Source: Amycolatopsis sp. 2-15 (GTDB taxonomy: Bacteria > Actinomycetota > Actinomycetes > Mycobacteriales > Pseudonocardiaceae). From it: 64,000 nt of DNA. Each line of letters starts with the position of its first letter. Position 1 is the first letter of the stretch. The stretch spans positions 4,560,501-4,624,500 of the forward strand of contig NZ_CP127294.1 in assembly GCF_030285625.1 (NCBI RefSeq). The letters are read 5' to 3'. A program made the position numbers and the translations under genes. The notes under the pieces are model-generated. The model saw nothing but the letters and a program-made list of their open reading frames with translations, was not told the origin of the DNA and ran no database searches. This document shows, in pieces, positions 54,830-63,602 of the stretch.

Positions 54830-55795
54830 TCAGCGGGTGAAGACGATCTTGCCGGCGGTCTCGCCGTCGAGCATTGCGCGGAAGCCGTCCGCGGCGTCTT
54901 TGAGGGGTAGTTCTGTGCCGATCCGGGGCTTGATCCCCTTGAGGTCGAGGTAGCTCAGCATGTCGGCCAGCTCGTCACGGGTGCCCATGGTCGAGCCGGC
55001 GACGCGCAGCTGCAGGAAGAACACGCGCTGCAGATCAGCCGACGGGTCCGGGCCGCTCGTGGATCCCGACACCACCACGATGCCGCCCGGCTTGAGCGAC
55101 TTGAGGGTGTGCGCCCACGTGGCCTTGCCCACGGTCTCGAACACCGCGTCGACGCGCTCGGGCAGCCGCGCGCCGGACTCGAACGTCTGGTGCGCGCCGA
55201 CGCTTTCGGCCACCGCGCGCTTCTCCTCGCTGCGGCCGGTCACCCACACGCGGAAGCCCGCCGCGCGCCCGAGCGCGATCAGCGCCGTGGACACGCCGCC
55301 GGAGGCGCCCTGCACCAGCATCGTCTGGCCGGGGCGCAGGCCGGACTTCACGAACAGCATCCGGTATGCGGTGAGCCACGCCGTGCCCATCGTCGCGGCT
55401 TCGGGGAAGGTGAGGCCGGCCGGCTTGGGCACCACGTTGCGCGCGGGCACCACGACCTGCTCGGCGAACGTGCCCTGGTGCTTCTCGGTCAGCAGGGTGC
55501 GTTTCGGGTCGAGCGTGTCGTCGCCCTGCCAGCCCGGGGCGTTGACCACGGAGTGGAGCACGACCTCGGAGCCGTCGTCGAGCGTGCCGGCGCCGTCGCA
55601 GCCCAGGATCATCGGGAACTGGTCGGGCTTGATGCCGACACCACGCAGCGTCCACAGGTCGTGCATGTTGAGGCTGGCGGCCTTGACGTGCACCCGGACC
55701 CAGCCTTCGGGCACCTCGGGCTCGGGCCGCTCGCCGGCGACAAGAGAGTCGAGCGGGGCCTCGGCGTTGGGTTCCTTCGCGTATACGGCGAACAT
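54830..55795 (-). CDS. Quinone oxidoreductase-like (MDR) dehydrogenase
   Basis: 321 residues of the medium-chain dehydrogenase superfamily without structural zinc Cys cluster: LNMHDLWTLRGVGIKPDQFP, MILGCDGAGTL, GQTMLVQGASGGVSTALIAL (NADPH loop), and a C-terminal GKIVFTR. Likely NADPH-dependent enoyl or quinone reductase. TAGGTT lies six bases before the ATG. Confidence 0.88.
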   Translation of the reverse strand: MFAVYAKEPNAEAPLDSLVAGERPEPEVPEGWVRVHVKAASLNMHDLWTLRGVGIKPDQFPMILGCDGAGTLDDGSEVVLHSVVNAPGWQGDDTLDPKRTLLTEKHQGTFAEQVVVPARNVVPKPAGLTFPEAATMGTAWLTAYRMLFVKSGLRPGQTMLVQGASGGVSTALIALGRAAGFRVWVTGRSEEKRAVAESVGAHQTFESGARLPERVDAVFETVGKATWAHTLKSLKPGGIVVVSGSTSGPDPSADLQRVFFLQLRVAGSTMGTRDELADMLSYLDLKGIKPRIGTELPLKDAADGFRAMLDGETAGKIVFTR

Positions 55796-55855
55796 GGCAG
55801 CAACCTACCGCCCCTGGGCGCGCCGACGCAGCCTGGCGCGCGTAGGCTCACACCC

Positions 55856-56053
55856 GTGTTCAACGGGCTGGCCGACTGGTGGGACGGGGTCGAGCTGTGG
55901 CTCGCCCAGGCTTGGTTCCCCGTCCAGTTCGTGCTGGTCATGGTCGTGGTCGTACCGCTGTGCCTGCTCTTCGCGTGGGTCATCGACAAGCTGGTGGGCC
56001 GCTTCGCGCGCTGGTTCGGCCCGGCCCGCGACGACGACAACCCGCCCTCTTAG
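55856..56053 (+). CDS. Small single-pass membrane protein
   Basis: 65 residues. WFPVQFVLVMVVVVPLCLLF forms one membrane helix, flanked by an N-terminal Trp-rich amphipathic part (MFNGLADWWDGVELWL) and a basic-then-acidic tail. GTG at 55856 follows TAGGCT by seven bases, a leaderless arrangement. It is 11 bp before the RNase gene, whose own -10 overlaps this stop codon. Function unknown. Confidence 0.65.
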   Translation: MFNGLADWWDGVELWLAQAWFPVQFVLVMVVVVPLCLLFAWVIDKLVGRFARWFGPARDDDNPPS

Positions 56054-56064
56054 GCTCACTCACC

Positions 56065-56529
56065 ATGGTCAACCGTAGGCGGATCACCGCCGCACTCGTC
56101 GGTCTCCTCGTGCTGGTGCTCGCGGGCTGGCTCGTGAAGGAGAACGTCGGGGACTCGTCCTCGTCGGCCCCCGCCACGCCGAGCAGCTCCGCCCCGGCCG
56201 GTGCTTCGGGCGTCGCCGCGAAGTTGCCCGGCGGCGACTCCGGGTTGCCGGTGAAACCGTTGTCCGGCTTGCCTTCACAGGCGCGCGACACGTGGAAGCT
56301 GATCGAGGCAGGCGGGCCGTACCCCTATCCGCGCAACGACAACGTCGTGTTCGAGAATCGTGAGAAAGTGCTGCCGCGGAAGCAATCGGGTTACTACCAC
56401 GAGTTCACGGTAACCACGCCGAAGAGCCCCGACCGCGGCCCGCGCCGCCTGGTCACCGGGCAGGCCAAGGAACTGTTCTACACCGACGACCACTACGCGT
56501 CGTTCGTCGTCGTGGACCCGAACCGGTGA
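56065..56529 (+). CDS. Secreted guanyl-specific ribonuclease (barnase/RNase Sa family)
   Basis: 154 residues. Signal anchor RRRITAALVGLLVLVLAGWL, a Ser/Pro/Ala linker, then the RNase N1/Sa domain: GGPYPYPRNDNVVFENREKV, YYHEFTVTTP (catalytic Glu), GPRRLVTG (Arg) and TDDHYASFVVVD (catalytic His). It cleaves RNA after G outside the cell or at the membrane. Overlaps the barstar gene by four bases (GTGA). Confidence 0.92.
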   Translation: MVNRRRITAALVGLLVLVLAGWLVKENVGDSSSSAPATPSSSAPAGASGVAAKLPGGDSGLPVKPLSGLPSQARDTWKLIEAGGPYPYPRNDNVVFENREKVLPRKQSGYYHEFTVTTPKSPDRGPRRLVTGQAKELFYTDDHYASFVVVDPNR

Positions 56530-56891
56530 CGCCGGCCGACGAGGCGAAGGCCGCCGCGGACGAGGCCTTCGCGCGGGGCGCGTACCCGCACCTGGTCAAC
56601 GGCGGCACGGTGGACAAGGCCTCCACGCTCGACGCGATCGCGAAGGCGATGTCCTTCCCGGACTACTTCGGCCGCAACCTCGACGCGTTGTACGACATGC
56701 TCACGGACCTGTCGTGGCTGCCCGCGGGCGAGCACGTGCTGATCTGGCGCGGCTCGGAAGCCTTGCGCCAGGCCGAACCGAAGAACTACCTGGCGATCCG
56801 CAGCGTGCTGTCCGACGCTCAGCGCGCGCTCGGCCCGGTGGACGGCAAAGCGGATTCCTGGCAGCTGACGGTCGTTCTGGCCGACTCGTAA
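56526..56891 (+). CDS. Barstar family ribonuclease inhibitor
   Basis: 121 residues. ASTLDAIAKAMSFPDYFGRN, then LDALYDMLTDLSWLPAG is the barstar signature. It inhibits the preceding RNase in the cytosol; start GTG overlaps the RNase stop so both are made together. Some 30 residues longer at the N-terminus than Bacillus barstar. Confidence 0.92.
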   Translation: MTPADEAKAAADEAFARGAYPHLVNGGTVDKASTLDAIAKAMSFPDYFGRNLDALYDMLTDLSWLPAGEHVLIWRGSEALRQAEPKNYLAIRSVLSDAQRALGPVDGKADSWQLTVVLADS

Positions 56892-56898
56892 CGCCCCG

Positions 56899-56951
56899 CA
56901 CCCCAATGCGGCTTTGGGTGCGCTCAACGCAACCAACGCCGCATTGGGGTG
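56899..56951. repeat. 53-bp palindromic repeat family, copy 2
   Basis: CACCCCAATGCGGC / GCCGCATTGGGGTG with a TGCGCTCAACGCA core. Its reverse complement differs from copy 1 at only a few positions. Between convergent genes; likely also a terminator. Confidence 0.85.
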
Positions 56952-56964
56952 GTCGGGCCCGGGC

Positions 56965-57747
56965 TCAGTCTGTGTGGTCTTCGGGGACCCAGTTCGGCTT
57001 GCGCTTCTGGGCGAAGGCGAGAATGCCTTCCTGGCCTTCCTCGCTGGCGAAGAAGCCGGCCGACAGTTCGTTCATCGCGGCGAAGCCTTCCGACGGCGTG
57101 GCCGGCCGCGGCTTGCTCAGCAAGGTTTTGGTCGCTGCCAACGCCTTCGGGCCGCCGAGCGTCAGCGACTTCAGGTACCGCGCCACGGTCTCGTCGAGCT
57201 CGGCGGCGGGCACCGCGGCGTTGAGCAGCCCGATCTCCACGGCCCTCTGCGCGTCGAACACGTCGCCGGTGAGGAACAGCTCGTGCGCGGCGCGGGGGTT
57301 CAGCCGCGGCAGCACCGTCAGCGAGATCACGGCCGGGATCACGCCGATGCGGACCTCGGAGAACGCGAACGTCGCCTCGGGCACCGCGACCGCGATGTCG
57401 CACGCGGCGATCATGCCGATGCCGCCGGCGCGGGCCGGGCCGGCCAGGCGCGCCACGACGGGCTTCGGGCTGGTCCAGAGCTGGTCGAGGATCTTCGGGA
57501 ACTCGTTCACGCCCTGGGCGCCGGCTCCGGCGCCGCGGGCCTCCTTGAGGTCCATGCCGGCGCAGAACACCGGGCCGGTGTGTGTCAGGAGCACCACGCG
57601 CACGGCGTCGTCGGCGACTGCTTTGTCCAGCGACTCGGACAGTTCGCGGCGCAGCTGCGCGGACAGGGCGTTGCGGTTGTGCGGGGAGTCGAGGGTGATC
57701 GTGGCGGCGCCGCCCACCACGTCGTAGTGCACCAGTTCGTCAGCCAT
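56965..57747 (-). CDS. Enoyl-CoA hydratase/isomerase family protein
   Basis: 260 residues, crotonase fold: ATITLDSPHNRNALSAQLRR, VFCAGMDLKEARG (first oxyanion loop), GPARAGGIGMIAACDIAVAV (second oxyanion loop) and EVRIGVIPAVISL. Catalytic Glu pair is not fully evident, so it may be a hydratase, isomerase or hydrolase. ATG 57747; an 18-bp palindrome starts 11 bases upstream. Confidence 0.88.
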   Translation of the reverse strand: MADELVHYDVVGGAATITLDSPHNRNALSAQLRRELSESLDKAVADDAVRVVLLTHTGPVFCAGMDLKEARGAGAGAQGVNEFPKILDQLWTSPKPVVARLAGPARAGGIGMIAACDIAVAVPEATFAFSEVRIGVIPAVISLTVLPRLNPRAAHELFLTGDVFDAQRAVEIGLLNAAVPAAELDETVARYLKSLTLGGPKALAATKTLLSKPRPATPSEGFAAMNELSAGFFASEEGQEGILAFAQKRKPNWVPEDHTD

Positions 57748-57757
57748 GGCACCACGA

Positions 57758-57775
57758 TCGCACACGCGTGTGCGA
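57758..57775. promoter_or_regulatory. 18-bp perfect palindrome upstream of the enoyl-CoA hydratase gene
   Basis: TCGCACACGCGTGTGCGA, probable operator of a dimeric repressor. Confidence 0.6.
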
Positions 57776-57795
57776 GACCGCTGTGACGTGCGTCC

Positions 57796-57820
57796 GGGGC
57801 CGCCGGGACGGGGCGGCCCC
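57796..57820 (-). terminator. Hairpin after the secreted-protein remnant
   Basis: GGGGCCGCC / GGCGGCCCC, 9-bp stem, 25 bp after the leftward stop at 57845. Confidence 0.6.
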
Positions 57821-57844
57821 CGACAGTGTTCAACCTCCGGCGGG

Positions 57845-58085
57845 TCAGCCGATGGCGGTGGTCGTGAAGACCGGGCTCGGCGACGGGAAGCACGCGGTCG
57901 GCGCCGAGATGTCGATCAGCTGGTTGACCACGGCGGTGAAGGTGAGGCCCGGGTCGGCATAGCTGGTGCCGGCCAGCTTCGTCTCGATGGTGCCGGACGC
58001 GCCCGCCGTGAGGTGCACGGTCACGGCCGGCAGCTCGAACGTCGCGCCGCCCGCGATCGGGCCCGCCCAAAACGCGTATCGGATT
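57845..58085 (-). pseudogene. C-terminal remnant of a secreted protein
   Basis: Minus-strand frame reads FWAGPIAGGATFELPAVTVH then ASGTIETKLAGTSYADPGLT and ends CFPSPSPVFTTTAIG. It has the beta-rich, low-charge look of actinomycete secreted proteins whose last Cys forms a disulfide. The 5' part is gone; a stop precedes the fragment. Confidence 0.5.
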
Positions 58086-58120
58086 CAGCTTTATGTGCTG
58101 ACCTGCGCAGGAGCGTGCTA

Positions 58121-58849
58121 CTAAAGCGGTATCCGGGTCACGACGTCCGCGTAGCGGTGCAGCACGGCGGCCGCCACGCGCGGGTCGGTGCCCAGCGGTT
58201 CGGCGACGAACACGGCTCGGTCGGCCTCGCGGGCGTGCACCGCGATGCGGTCCGGCAGCAGTCCGGGCGCGAGGAACCACGACGCGACGACGATCCGCCG
58301 CACGCCCCGCGCCCGCAGCCGCGCCACCGCGGCGGGTACGTCGGGCTGCGCCGCGCTCGCGAACGCCTCGGTGACCGGCAGCCCCAGTTCGCCTTCCCAG
58401 CGGACGGCGAGGTCGGCCACGGCCGAGTTGGCCCCGGCGTTCGACGAACCGACGGCGCTCACCACGACCCCGTCGCCCGGGCCCAGGCCGGCGCCGGAGA
58501 GCCGGGCGAGCGCGACGCGCTCCAGCACCGGGTCCACGCCCAGCACCTCGGACACCCGCACGTCGAACCCCGGGCACTCCGCCTTGACCTCGGTGACGAG
58601 CGCGGGCAGGTCCACCCGCGCGTGGAACGCGCTGCCGAGCAGCAGCGGTACCACGACCGCGGCGCGGTGCCCCTGTGCGTAGAGCCTCCGCAGGACGTCG
58701 GTGACCCGCGGTTCCGAGAGATCCAGGAAGGACTCGTAGACCTCGATCCCCGGTGCCTGCACGCGCACGCGCTCCACGAGCCCCCGCACGGTCGCAGCCG
58801 AACGGGGGTCGCGGCTGCCGTGCGCGACGGGAACGAGGGGAGCCGTCAC
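58121..58849 (-). CDS. CbiX/SirB-like sirohydrochlorin chelatase
   Basis: 242 residues, two CbiX half-domains: PLVPVAHGSRDPRSAATVRG and VVVPLLLGSAFHARVDLPAL in the first (His metal ligands), VVVSAVGSSNAGANSAVADL and VVASWFLAPGLLPDRI in the second. It inserts iron for siroheme, the cofactor of the sulfite reductase made by this operon; a cobalt role is also possible. GTG overlaps the cysN stop. Matches mycobacterial Rv2393 next to cysH-sir. Confidence 0.9.
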   Translation of the reverse strand: MTAPLVPVAHGSRDPRSAATVRGLVERVRVQAPGIEVYESFLDLSEPRVTDVLRRLYAQGHRAAVVVPLLLGSAFHARVDLPALVTEVKAECPGFDVRVSEVLGVDPVLERVALARLSGAGLGPGDGVVVSAVGSSNAGANSAVADLAVRWEGELGLPVTEAFASAAQPDVPAAVARLRARGVRRIVVASWFLAPGLLPDRIAVHAREADRAVFVAEPLGTDPRVAAAVLHRYADVVTRIPL

Positions 58850-60108
58850 GGGAACCGTTCGCCGACCAGCCCGGCGGCGAGCGTGTCGCCGTCCTTCGGG
58901 TCGATCACGAGGAACGCGCCCGTACGCGGGCTGTCGGTGTAGTCGTCCACGCCCAGCGGTTCGGCCAGGTACAGCTCGACGCGGCCGATGTCGTTGAGGT
59001 CCAACGACTCCGGATCGTCCACACTGGACAACGTCTGCTCGTCGAAGCGCGCGGTGAGCTCGGTGACATTGGCCTGCACCGTGCGCGTGCCGTGCTTCAC
59101 GAGCACGCGCGCGCCCGGCTTGAGCTGCTTCGACGAGAGCCAGCACAGCGTCGCGGTGAGCTCGTCGGTGACGCGGGGCTGACGATCGGCCACGGCGATG
59201 AGGTCGCCGCGGGAGATGTCGAGGTCGTCGGCCAGCAGCAGCGTCACGGACGTGCCGGCGCCCGCTTCGTCCAGCGGTCCGTCGGCGGTGTCGATGCGCT
59301 CGACCGTGCTGCGCAGCCCGGCGGGCAGCACGACGATCTCGTCGCCGGGCCGGACGGTGCCGGCGGCGATCTGCCCGGCGTAGCCGCGGTAGTCGAGGTG
59401 CTCGGGCGTGCGTGGCCGGATCACGTACTGCACGGGGAAGCGGAACGCCGCCTCGTGCGGGTCCGGTGCCACGGGCACGGTTTCCAGGTGTTCCAGCAGG
59501 GCCGGGCCGTCGTACCAGGGGGTGCGCTCGGAGGAGGTGGCGACGTTGTCGCCTTCGAGTGCGGAGACGGGGATGGTGACGACGGAGCCGTGCTCGTAGC
59601 CCAAAGATTCGGCGTGGGCGGTGAACTCCTTGGCGATGACGGAGAAGGTCTCTTCGTCGTAGTCGACGAGGTCGATCTTGTTCACCGCCAGCACCAGCCG
59701 CGGCACGCCCAGCAGCGCCAGCACCGCCGCGTGGCGGCGGGTCTGCTCCACGACCCCCTTGCGCGCGTCGACCAGCAGCACCGCGAGCTGCGCGGTGGAG
59801 GCGCCGGTGACCGTGTTGCGGGTGTACTGCACGTGCCCCGGGGTGTCGGCGAGGACGAACGAGCGGCGTGGGGTGGCGAAGTAGCGGTAGGCCACGTCGA
59901 TGGTGATGCCCTGCTCCCGCTCCGAGCGCAGGCCGTCGACCAGCAGCGACAAGTCCGGTGTGGACAGTCCCTTGTCCACCGACGCGCGCGTGACCGCGTC
60001 GAGTTGGTCGGCCAGCACCGACTTCGTGTCGTACAACAGCCGCCCGACCAGGGTGGACTTACCGTCGTCGACGCTGCCCGCCGTGGCGAGCCTCAGCAGC
60101 GAACTCAT
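58846..60108 (-). CDS. cysN: Sulfate adenylyltransferase GTPase subunit
   Basis: 420 residues. TAGSVDDGKSTLVGRLLYDT (P-loop), DTPGHVQYTRN, NKIDLVDYDE and two beta-barrel domains, as in EF-Tu-like CysN. No C-terminal APS kinase is fused, so this operon makes APS for direct reduction. With CysD it activates sulfate. One-base overlap with cysD. Confidence 0.95.
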   Translation of the reverse strand: MSSLLRLATAGSVDDGKSTLVGRLLYDTKSVLADQLDAVTRASVDKGLSTPDLSLLVDGLRSEREQGITIDVAYRYFATPRRSFVLADTPGHVQYTRNTVTGASTAQLAVLLVDARKGVVEQTRRHAAVLALLGVPRLVLAVNKIDLVDYDEETFSVIAKEFTAHAESLGYEHGSVVTIPVSALEGDNVATSSERTPWYDGPALLEHLETVPVAPDPHEAAFRFPVQYVIRPRTPEHLDYRGYAGQIAAGTVRPGDEIVVLPAGLRSTVERIDTADGPLDEAGAGTSVTLLLADDLDISRGDLIAVADRQPRVTDELTATLCWLSSKQLKPGARVLVKHGTRTVQANVTELTARFDEQTLSSVDDPESLDLNDIGRVELYLAEPLGVDDYTDSPRTGAFLVIDPKDGDTLAAGLVGERFP

Positions 60109-61052
60109 CAGAAGTAGCCCTCCCGCTTGCGGTCTTCCATGGCCGCTTCCGACATCCGGTCATCCGCCCGCGTCGCCCCGCGCTCGGTCAGCCGCGACGC
60201 GGAGACCTCCGCGATCACGTCGGCCACGGTCACCGCGGTGGACTCGATCGCGCCGGTGCACGAGCCGTCGCCGACGGTGCGGTAGCGCACGGACAGTTCC
60301 TGCACCTGCTCGTCGGCGCGGGGGCCGCCCCAGGGGCCTTCGGTGAGCCACATGCCGTCGCGCTGGTAGACCTCGCGCTGGTGGGCGTAGTAGATCGAGG
60401 GCAGCTCGACCTTTTCGCGGGCGATGTAGTTCCACACGTCCGCTTCGGTCCAGTTCGACAGCGGGAAGACGCGGACCTGCTCGCCGGGCCGGTGACGGCC
60501 GTTGTAGAGGTTCCACAGCTCCGGGCGCTGCCGGCGCGGCTCCCACTGCCCGAACGAGTTGCGCAGGCTGAAGATCCGCTCCTTGGCCCGCGCGCGTTCT
60601 TCGTCGCGGCGGCCGCCGCCGAACACCGCGTCGAACTTGTTCTCCGCGATCGTGTCCAGCAACGGCGTGGTCTGCAGCGGGTTGCGCATCCCGTCGGCGC
60701 GCTCTTCGAGGCGGCCGTCGTCGATCCAGTCCTGCACCTTCGCCACGACCAGGCGCAGCCCGTGCTTTTCGACGACGTGGTCGCGGAAGGCGATCACCTC
60801 GTCGAAGTTGTGCCCGGTGTCGACGTGCAGCAACGGAAACGGCACCGGCGCCGGCCAGAACGCCTTGATCGCCAAGTGCAACAGCAGCGTCGAGTCCTTG
60901 CCGCCGGAGAACAAGATCACCGGCCGGTCGAACTCACCCGCCACCTCACGGAAAATGTGGATGGCCTCGGATTCCAGTGCGGCGAGATTGTCGAACGCGA
61001 TCGCGGCCGGGGTCTGGGGTTTGGCCCCAGAGGGCACAGTCAGAGTGGTCAT
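60108..61052 (-). CDS. cysD: Sulfate adenylyltransferase subunit 2
   Basis: 314 residues. VILFSGGKDSTLLLHLAIKA is the PP-loop; HVDTGHNFDEVIAFRD, GGGRRDEERARAKERIFS and the C-terminal RYRTVGDGSCTGAIES agree with CysD. ATG 61052 was chosen; the open frame extends upstream to 61409 but overlaps cysH. 11 bp after the cysH stop. Confidence 0.95.
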   Translation of the reverse strand: MTTLTVPSGAKPQTPAAIAFDNLAALESEAIHIFREVAGEFDRPVILFSGGKDSTLLLHLAIKAFWPAPVPFPLLHVDTGHNFDEVIAFRDHVVEKHGLRLVVAKVQDWIDDGRLEERADGMRNPLQTTPLLDTIAENKFDAVFGGGRRDEERARAKERIFSLRNSFGQWEPRRQRPELWNLYNGRHRPGEQVRVFPLSNWTEADVWNYIAREKVELPSIYYAHQREVYQRDGMWLTEGPWGGPRADEQVQELSVRYRTVGDGSCTGAIESTAVTVADVIAEVSASRLTERGATRADDRMSEAAMEDRKREGYF

Positions 61053-61063
61053 CGGTCCCTTCC

Positions 61064-61759
61064 TCAGCCGTGCAGTCCGCACTCGGTCTTCGACTGGCCG
61101 GCCCAGCGGCCGCTGCGCGGGTTCTGCCCGGCCTCGACCTTCGCCGTGCACGGCGCGCAGCCGATGGACGGATAACCCACCGACACCAACGGGTTCTCGA
61201 GCACGCCGTGGTCGCGGATATAGCCGTTGAACTCGTCGTCGGTCCACGCGGCGAGCGGGTTGACCTTCACCAGGCCGTTGCGCTCGTCCCAGGTGACGAT
61301 CGGGGTGTTCGCGCGCGTCGGTGCGTCCACGCGGCGCACGCCGGTGACCCACGCCGAGTACTTCGCCAGCGTGTCGCGCAGCGGCACGACCTTGCGCAGG
61401 AAACAACACTGGTTGGGGTCCCGGGCGAACAGGTCCTTGCCGTACTCGGTGTCCTGCTCGGCCACGCTCTGCTCGGCCTGCGCGTTGACGATCGTCACGT
61501 CGGGGTACACGGTCTGCACGGCGTCGCGCGTGCCGATCGTTTCCGGGAAGTGGTAACCGGTCTCGAGGAACAAAACGTCCACATCGGACTTGACCTGGGT
61601 GGCCAGGTCGATGAGCACGGCGTCCTGCATGTTCGACGCGACGATGAAGTCGTCGCCGAACTGCTCCACCGTCCAGCGCAGGGCTTCCTCCGCCGTGGCC
61701 TGGGCCAGCTCTTTCTCCGCGCGTTCGGCCAGGGTCCGGTAGTCAGCTGTGGCCGTCAT
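61064..61759 (-). CDS. cysH: APS reductase (CysH, iron-sulfur type)
   Basis: 231 residues. FLETGYHFPET (substrate loop), QCCFLRKVVPL and GYPSIGCAPCTAKVEAGQNP give the CC...CxxC cluster ligands that mark APS rather than PAPS reductases; the C-terminal KTECGLHG has the catalytic Cys. It reduces APS to sulfite with thioredoxin. ATG overlaps the small zinc-ribbon gene stop (ATGA). Confidence 0.95.
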   Translation of the reverse strand: MTATADYRTLAERAEKELAQATAEEALRWTVEQFGDDFIVASNMQDAVLIDLATQVKSDVDVLFLETGYHFPETIGTRDAVQTVYPDVTIVNAQAEQSVAEQDTEYGKDLFARDPNQCCFLRKVVPLRDTLAKYSAWVTGVRRVDAPTRANTPIVTWDERNGLVKVNPLAAWTDDEFNGYIRDHGVLENPLVSVGYPSIGCAPCTAKVEAGQNPRSGRWAGQSKTECGLHG

Positions 61760-61914
61760 CCGAGCGTCTCCTCCGGTAGGAACAGTCCGTGGAACTTCAC
61801 CGAGAACCCGCGCCGGCAGGCACCGCAGAGCCAGCCGCCGTCCTCGGCGGGGCGCAGGTCCTCGTCACCGCAGAACGGGCAATAGTAGGGCACCGCCCGT
61901 TCCGTAGAGGTCAC
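61756..61914 (-). CDS. Small zinc-ribbon protein of the sulfite reductase operon
   Basis: 52 residues, YYCPFCGDEDLRPAEDGGWL then CGACRRGFSVKFHGL: two CxxC knuckles that should bind zinc. GTG 61914 overlaps the sir stop and its own stop overlaps cysH, so it is a genuine coupled gene, too short for many annotations. Possibly an assembly or electron-transfer helper; function unknown. Confidence 0.8.
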   Translation of the reverse strand: MTSTERAVPYYCPFCGDEDLRPAEDGGWLCGACRRGFSVKFHGLFLPEETLG

Positions 61915-63602
61915 TGCAGCAGGCTTTCGTCGGCCCGCCCGGCCCACTGCGCGAACCGCTCGCCGGGCTCGCGGCCGTCGAGGTAGGCGCGGACCACGCG
62001 CTCGACGTAGTCCACCAGCTCGTCGGCGACGACCTTGTGCCCGCGCAGCTTGCGGCCGAACCCGGCGTCGAGGCCGAGCCCGCCGCCGAGGTGCACCTGG
62101 AAACCCTCGACCTGGCGGCCGTCGGCGTCGGTGACGATCTGGCCTTTCAGCCCGATGTCGGCGGTCTGGATGCGGGCGCAGGAGTTGGGGCAGCCGTTGA
62201 GGTGCACGCTGACGGGGTTCTCCAGGTCGCCCTGGACGTCGGCGAGGCGCTTCTCGAGGTCGGTCACCAGCGCCAGCGCGCGGGCCTTGGTCTCGACGAT
62301 CGCGAGCTTGCAGAACTCCAGCCCGGTGCACGCCATCACGCTGCGCCGCCACGGCGAGGGCTTGGTGTGCAGGCCCAGCTCGGCGAGCTCGGTCTCCAGG
62401 CCCGGCACCTCGGACTCGGGCACGTCGAGGACCACGAGCTTCTGCTGCGGCGTCAGGCGCACGCGCGCCGAGCCCGCGCGTTCGGCGGCCTTGGCCACGG
62501 CCAGCAGCGTCTCGCCGTTCACGCGGCCGGCAACGGGCGCCGCGCCGACGTAGAACTTGCCGTCGACCTGCCGGTGCACGCCCACGTGGTCGATCGGGGC
62601 GGGCGGCACTTCGGGCGCGGGGCCGTCGAGCAGCGGGCGCTTGAGGTACTTCTCCTCCAGCACCTCGCGGAACTTGGCGGCGCCCCAGTCCTTGACCAGG
62701 AACTTGATGCGGGCGCGCGAGCGCAGGCGGCGGTAGCCGTAGTCGCGGAAGACGCTGATCACGCCTTCCCACACGTCCGGCACCTCGTCGCGCGGCACCC
62801 AGGCGCCGAGGCGCTGGCCGATCATCGGGTTGGTCGAGAGGCCGCCGCCGACCCAGACGTCGAAGCCCGGGCCGTGCTCGGGGTGGTTCACGCCGACGAA
62901 CGCGACATCGTGGATCTCGTGCGCCACGTCCGCCTGGCCCGACACCGCCGTCTTGAACTTGCGCGGCAGGTTCGCGTACTGCGGGTCGCCGATGTAGCGG
63001 CGCTTGATCTCCTCGATGGCGGGCGTGCCGTCGATGATCTCGTCGGCCGCGATCCCGGCGACGGGCGAGCCGAGGATCACGCGGGGGCTGTCGCCGCACG
63101 CCTCCATGGTGGTCATGCCCGCGTTCTCGAGCTTCTGCCAGATCGTAGGCACGTCCTCGATCCGGATCCAGTGGTACTGGATGTTCTGCCGGTCGGTGAT
63201 GTCGGCCGTGCCGCGCGCGTGTGTCTGCGAGATCTCCGCCAGTACGGCGAGCTGCTGCGTGGTGAGCATGCCGCCGTCGAGGCGCACACGCATCATGAAG
63301 TAGCGGGCGTCCAGCTCTTCGGGCTCGAGCGTGGCCGTGCGGCCGCCGTCGATGCCTTCCTTGCGCTGGGTGTAGAGGCCGAACCAGCGGAACCGGCCGC
63401 GCAGGTCACCGGGGTCGATCGAGTCGAAGCCGCCGCGGGCGTAGATGTTCTCGATGCGCGCGCGGGCGTTGAGCGGGTTGTCGTCTTTCTTCGACCGCTC
63501 GTTGGGGTTCAGCGGCTCTCGGTAGCCGAGCGCCCACTGTCCCTCGCCGCGCTTCTGCCGCGGACGGCTCTTCGCGGGGGTTTCGCGCGTGGGTGAGGCC
63601 AT
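61911..63602 (-). CDS. sir: Ferredoxin-dependent sulfite reductase
   Basis: 563 residues of the NirA/Sir family: RIRIEDVPTIWQKLENAGM-type helix region, TADITDRQNIQYHW siroheme loop, SPRVILGSPVAGIA, and the [4Fe-4S]-siroheme cysteines in CTGLEFCK and NGCPNSCARIQ. Reduces sulfite to sulfide. ATG 63602 with GGAGG seven bases upstream. First structural gene of the operon, behind a leader peptide. Confidence 0.94.
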   Translation of the reverse strand: MASPTRETPAKSRPRQKRGEGQWALGYREPLNPNERSKKDDNPLNARARIENIYARGGFDSIDPGDLRGRFRWFGLYTQRKEGIDGGRTATLEPEELDARYFMMRVRLDGGMLTTQQLAVLAEISQTHARGTADITDRQNIQYHWIRIEDVPTIWQKLENAGMTTMEACGDSPRVILGSPVAGIAADEIIDGTPAIEEIKRRYIGDPQYANLPRKFKTAVSGQADVAHEIHDVAFVGVNHPEHGPGFDVWVGGGLSTNPMIGQRLGAWVPRDEVPDVWEGVISVFRDYGYRRLRSRARIKFLVKDWGAAKFREVLEEKYLKRPLLDGPAPEVPPAPIDHVGVHRQVDGKFYVGAAPVAGRVNGETLLAVAKAAERAGSARVRLTPQQKLVVLDVPESEVPGLETELAELGLHTKPSPWRRSVMACTGLEFCKLAIVETKARALALVTDLEKRLADVQGDLENPVSVHLNGCPNSCARIQTADIGLKGQIVTDADGRQVEGFQVHLGGGLGLDAGFGRKLRGHKVVADELVDYVERVVRAYLDGREPGERFAQWAGRADESLLQ

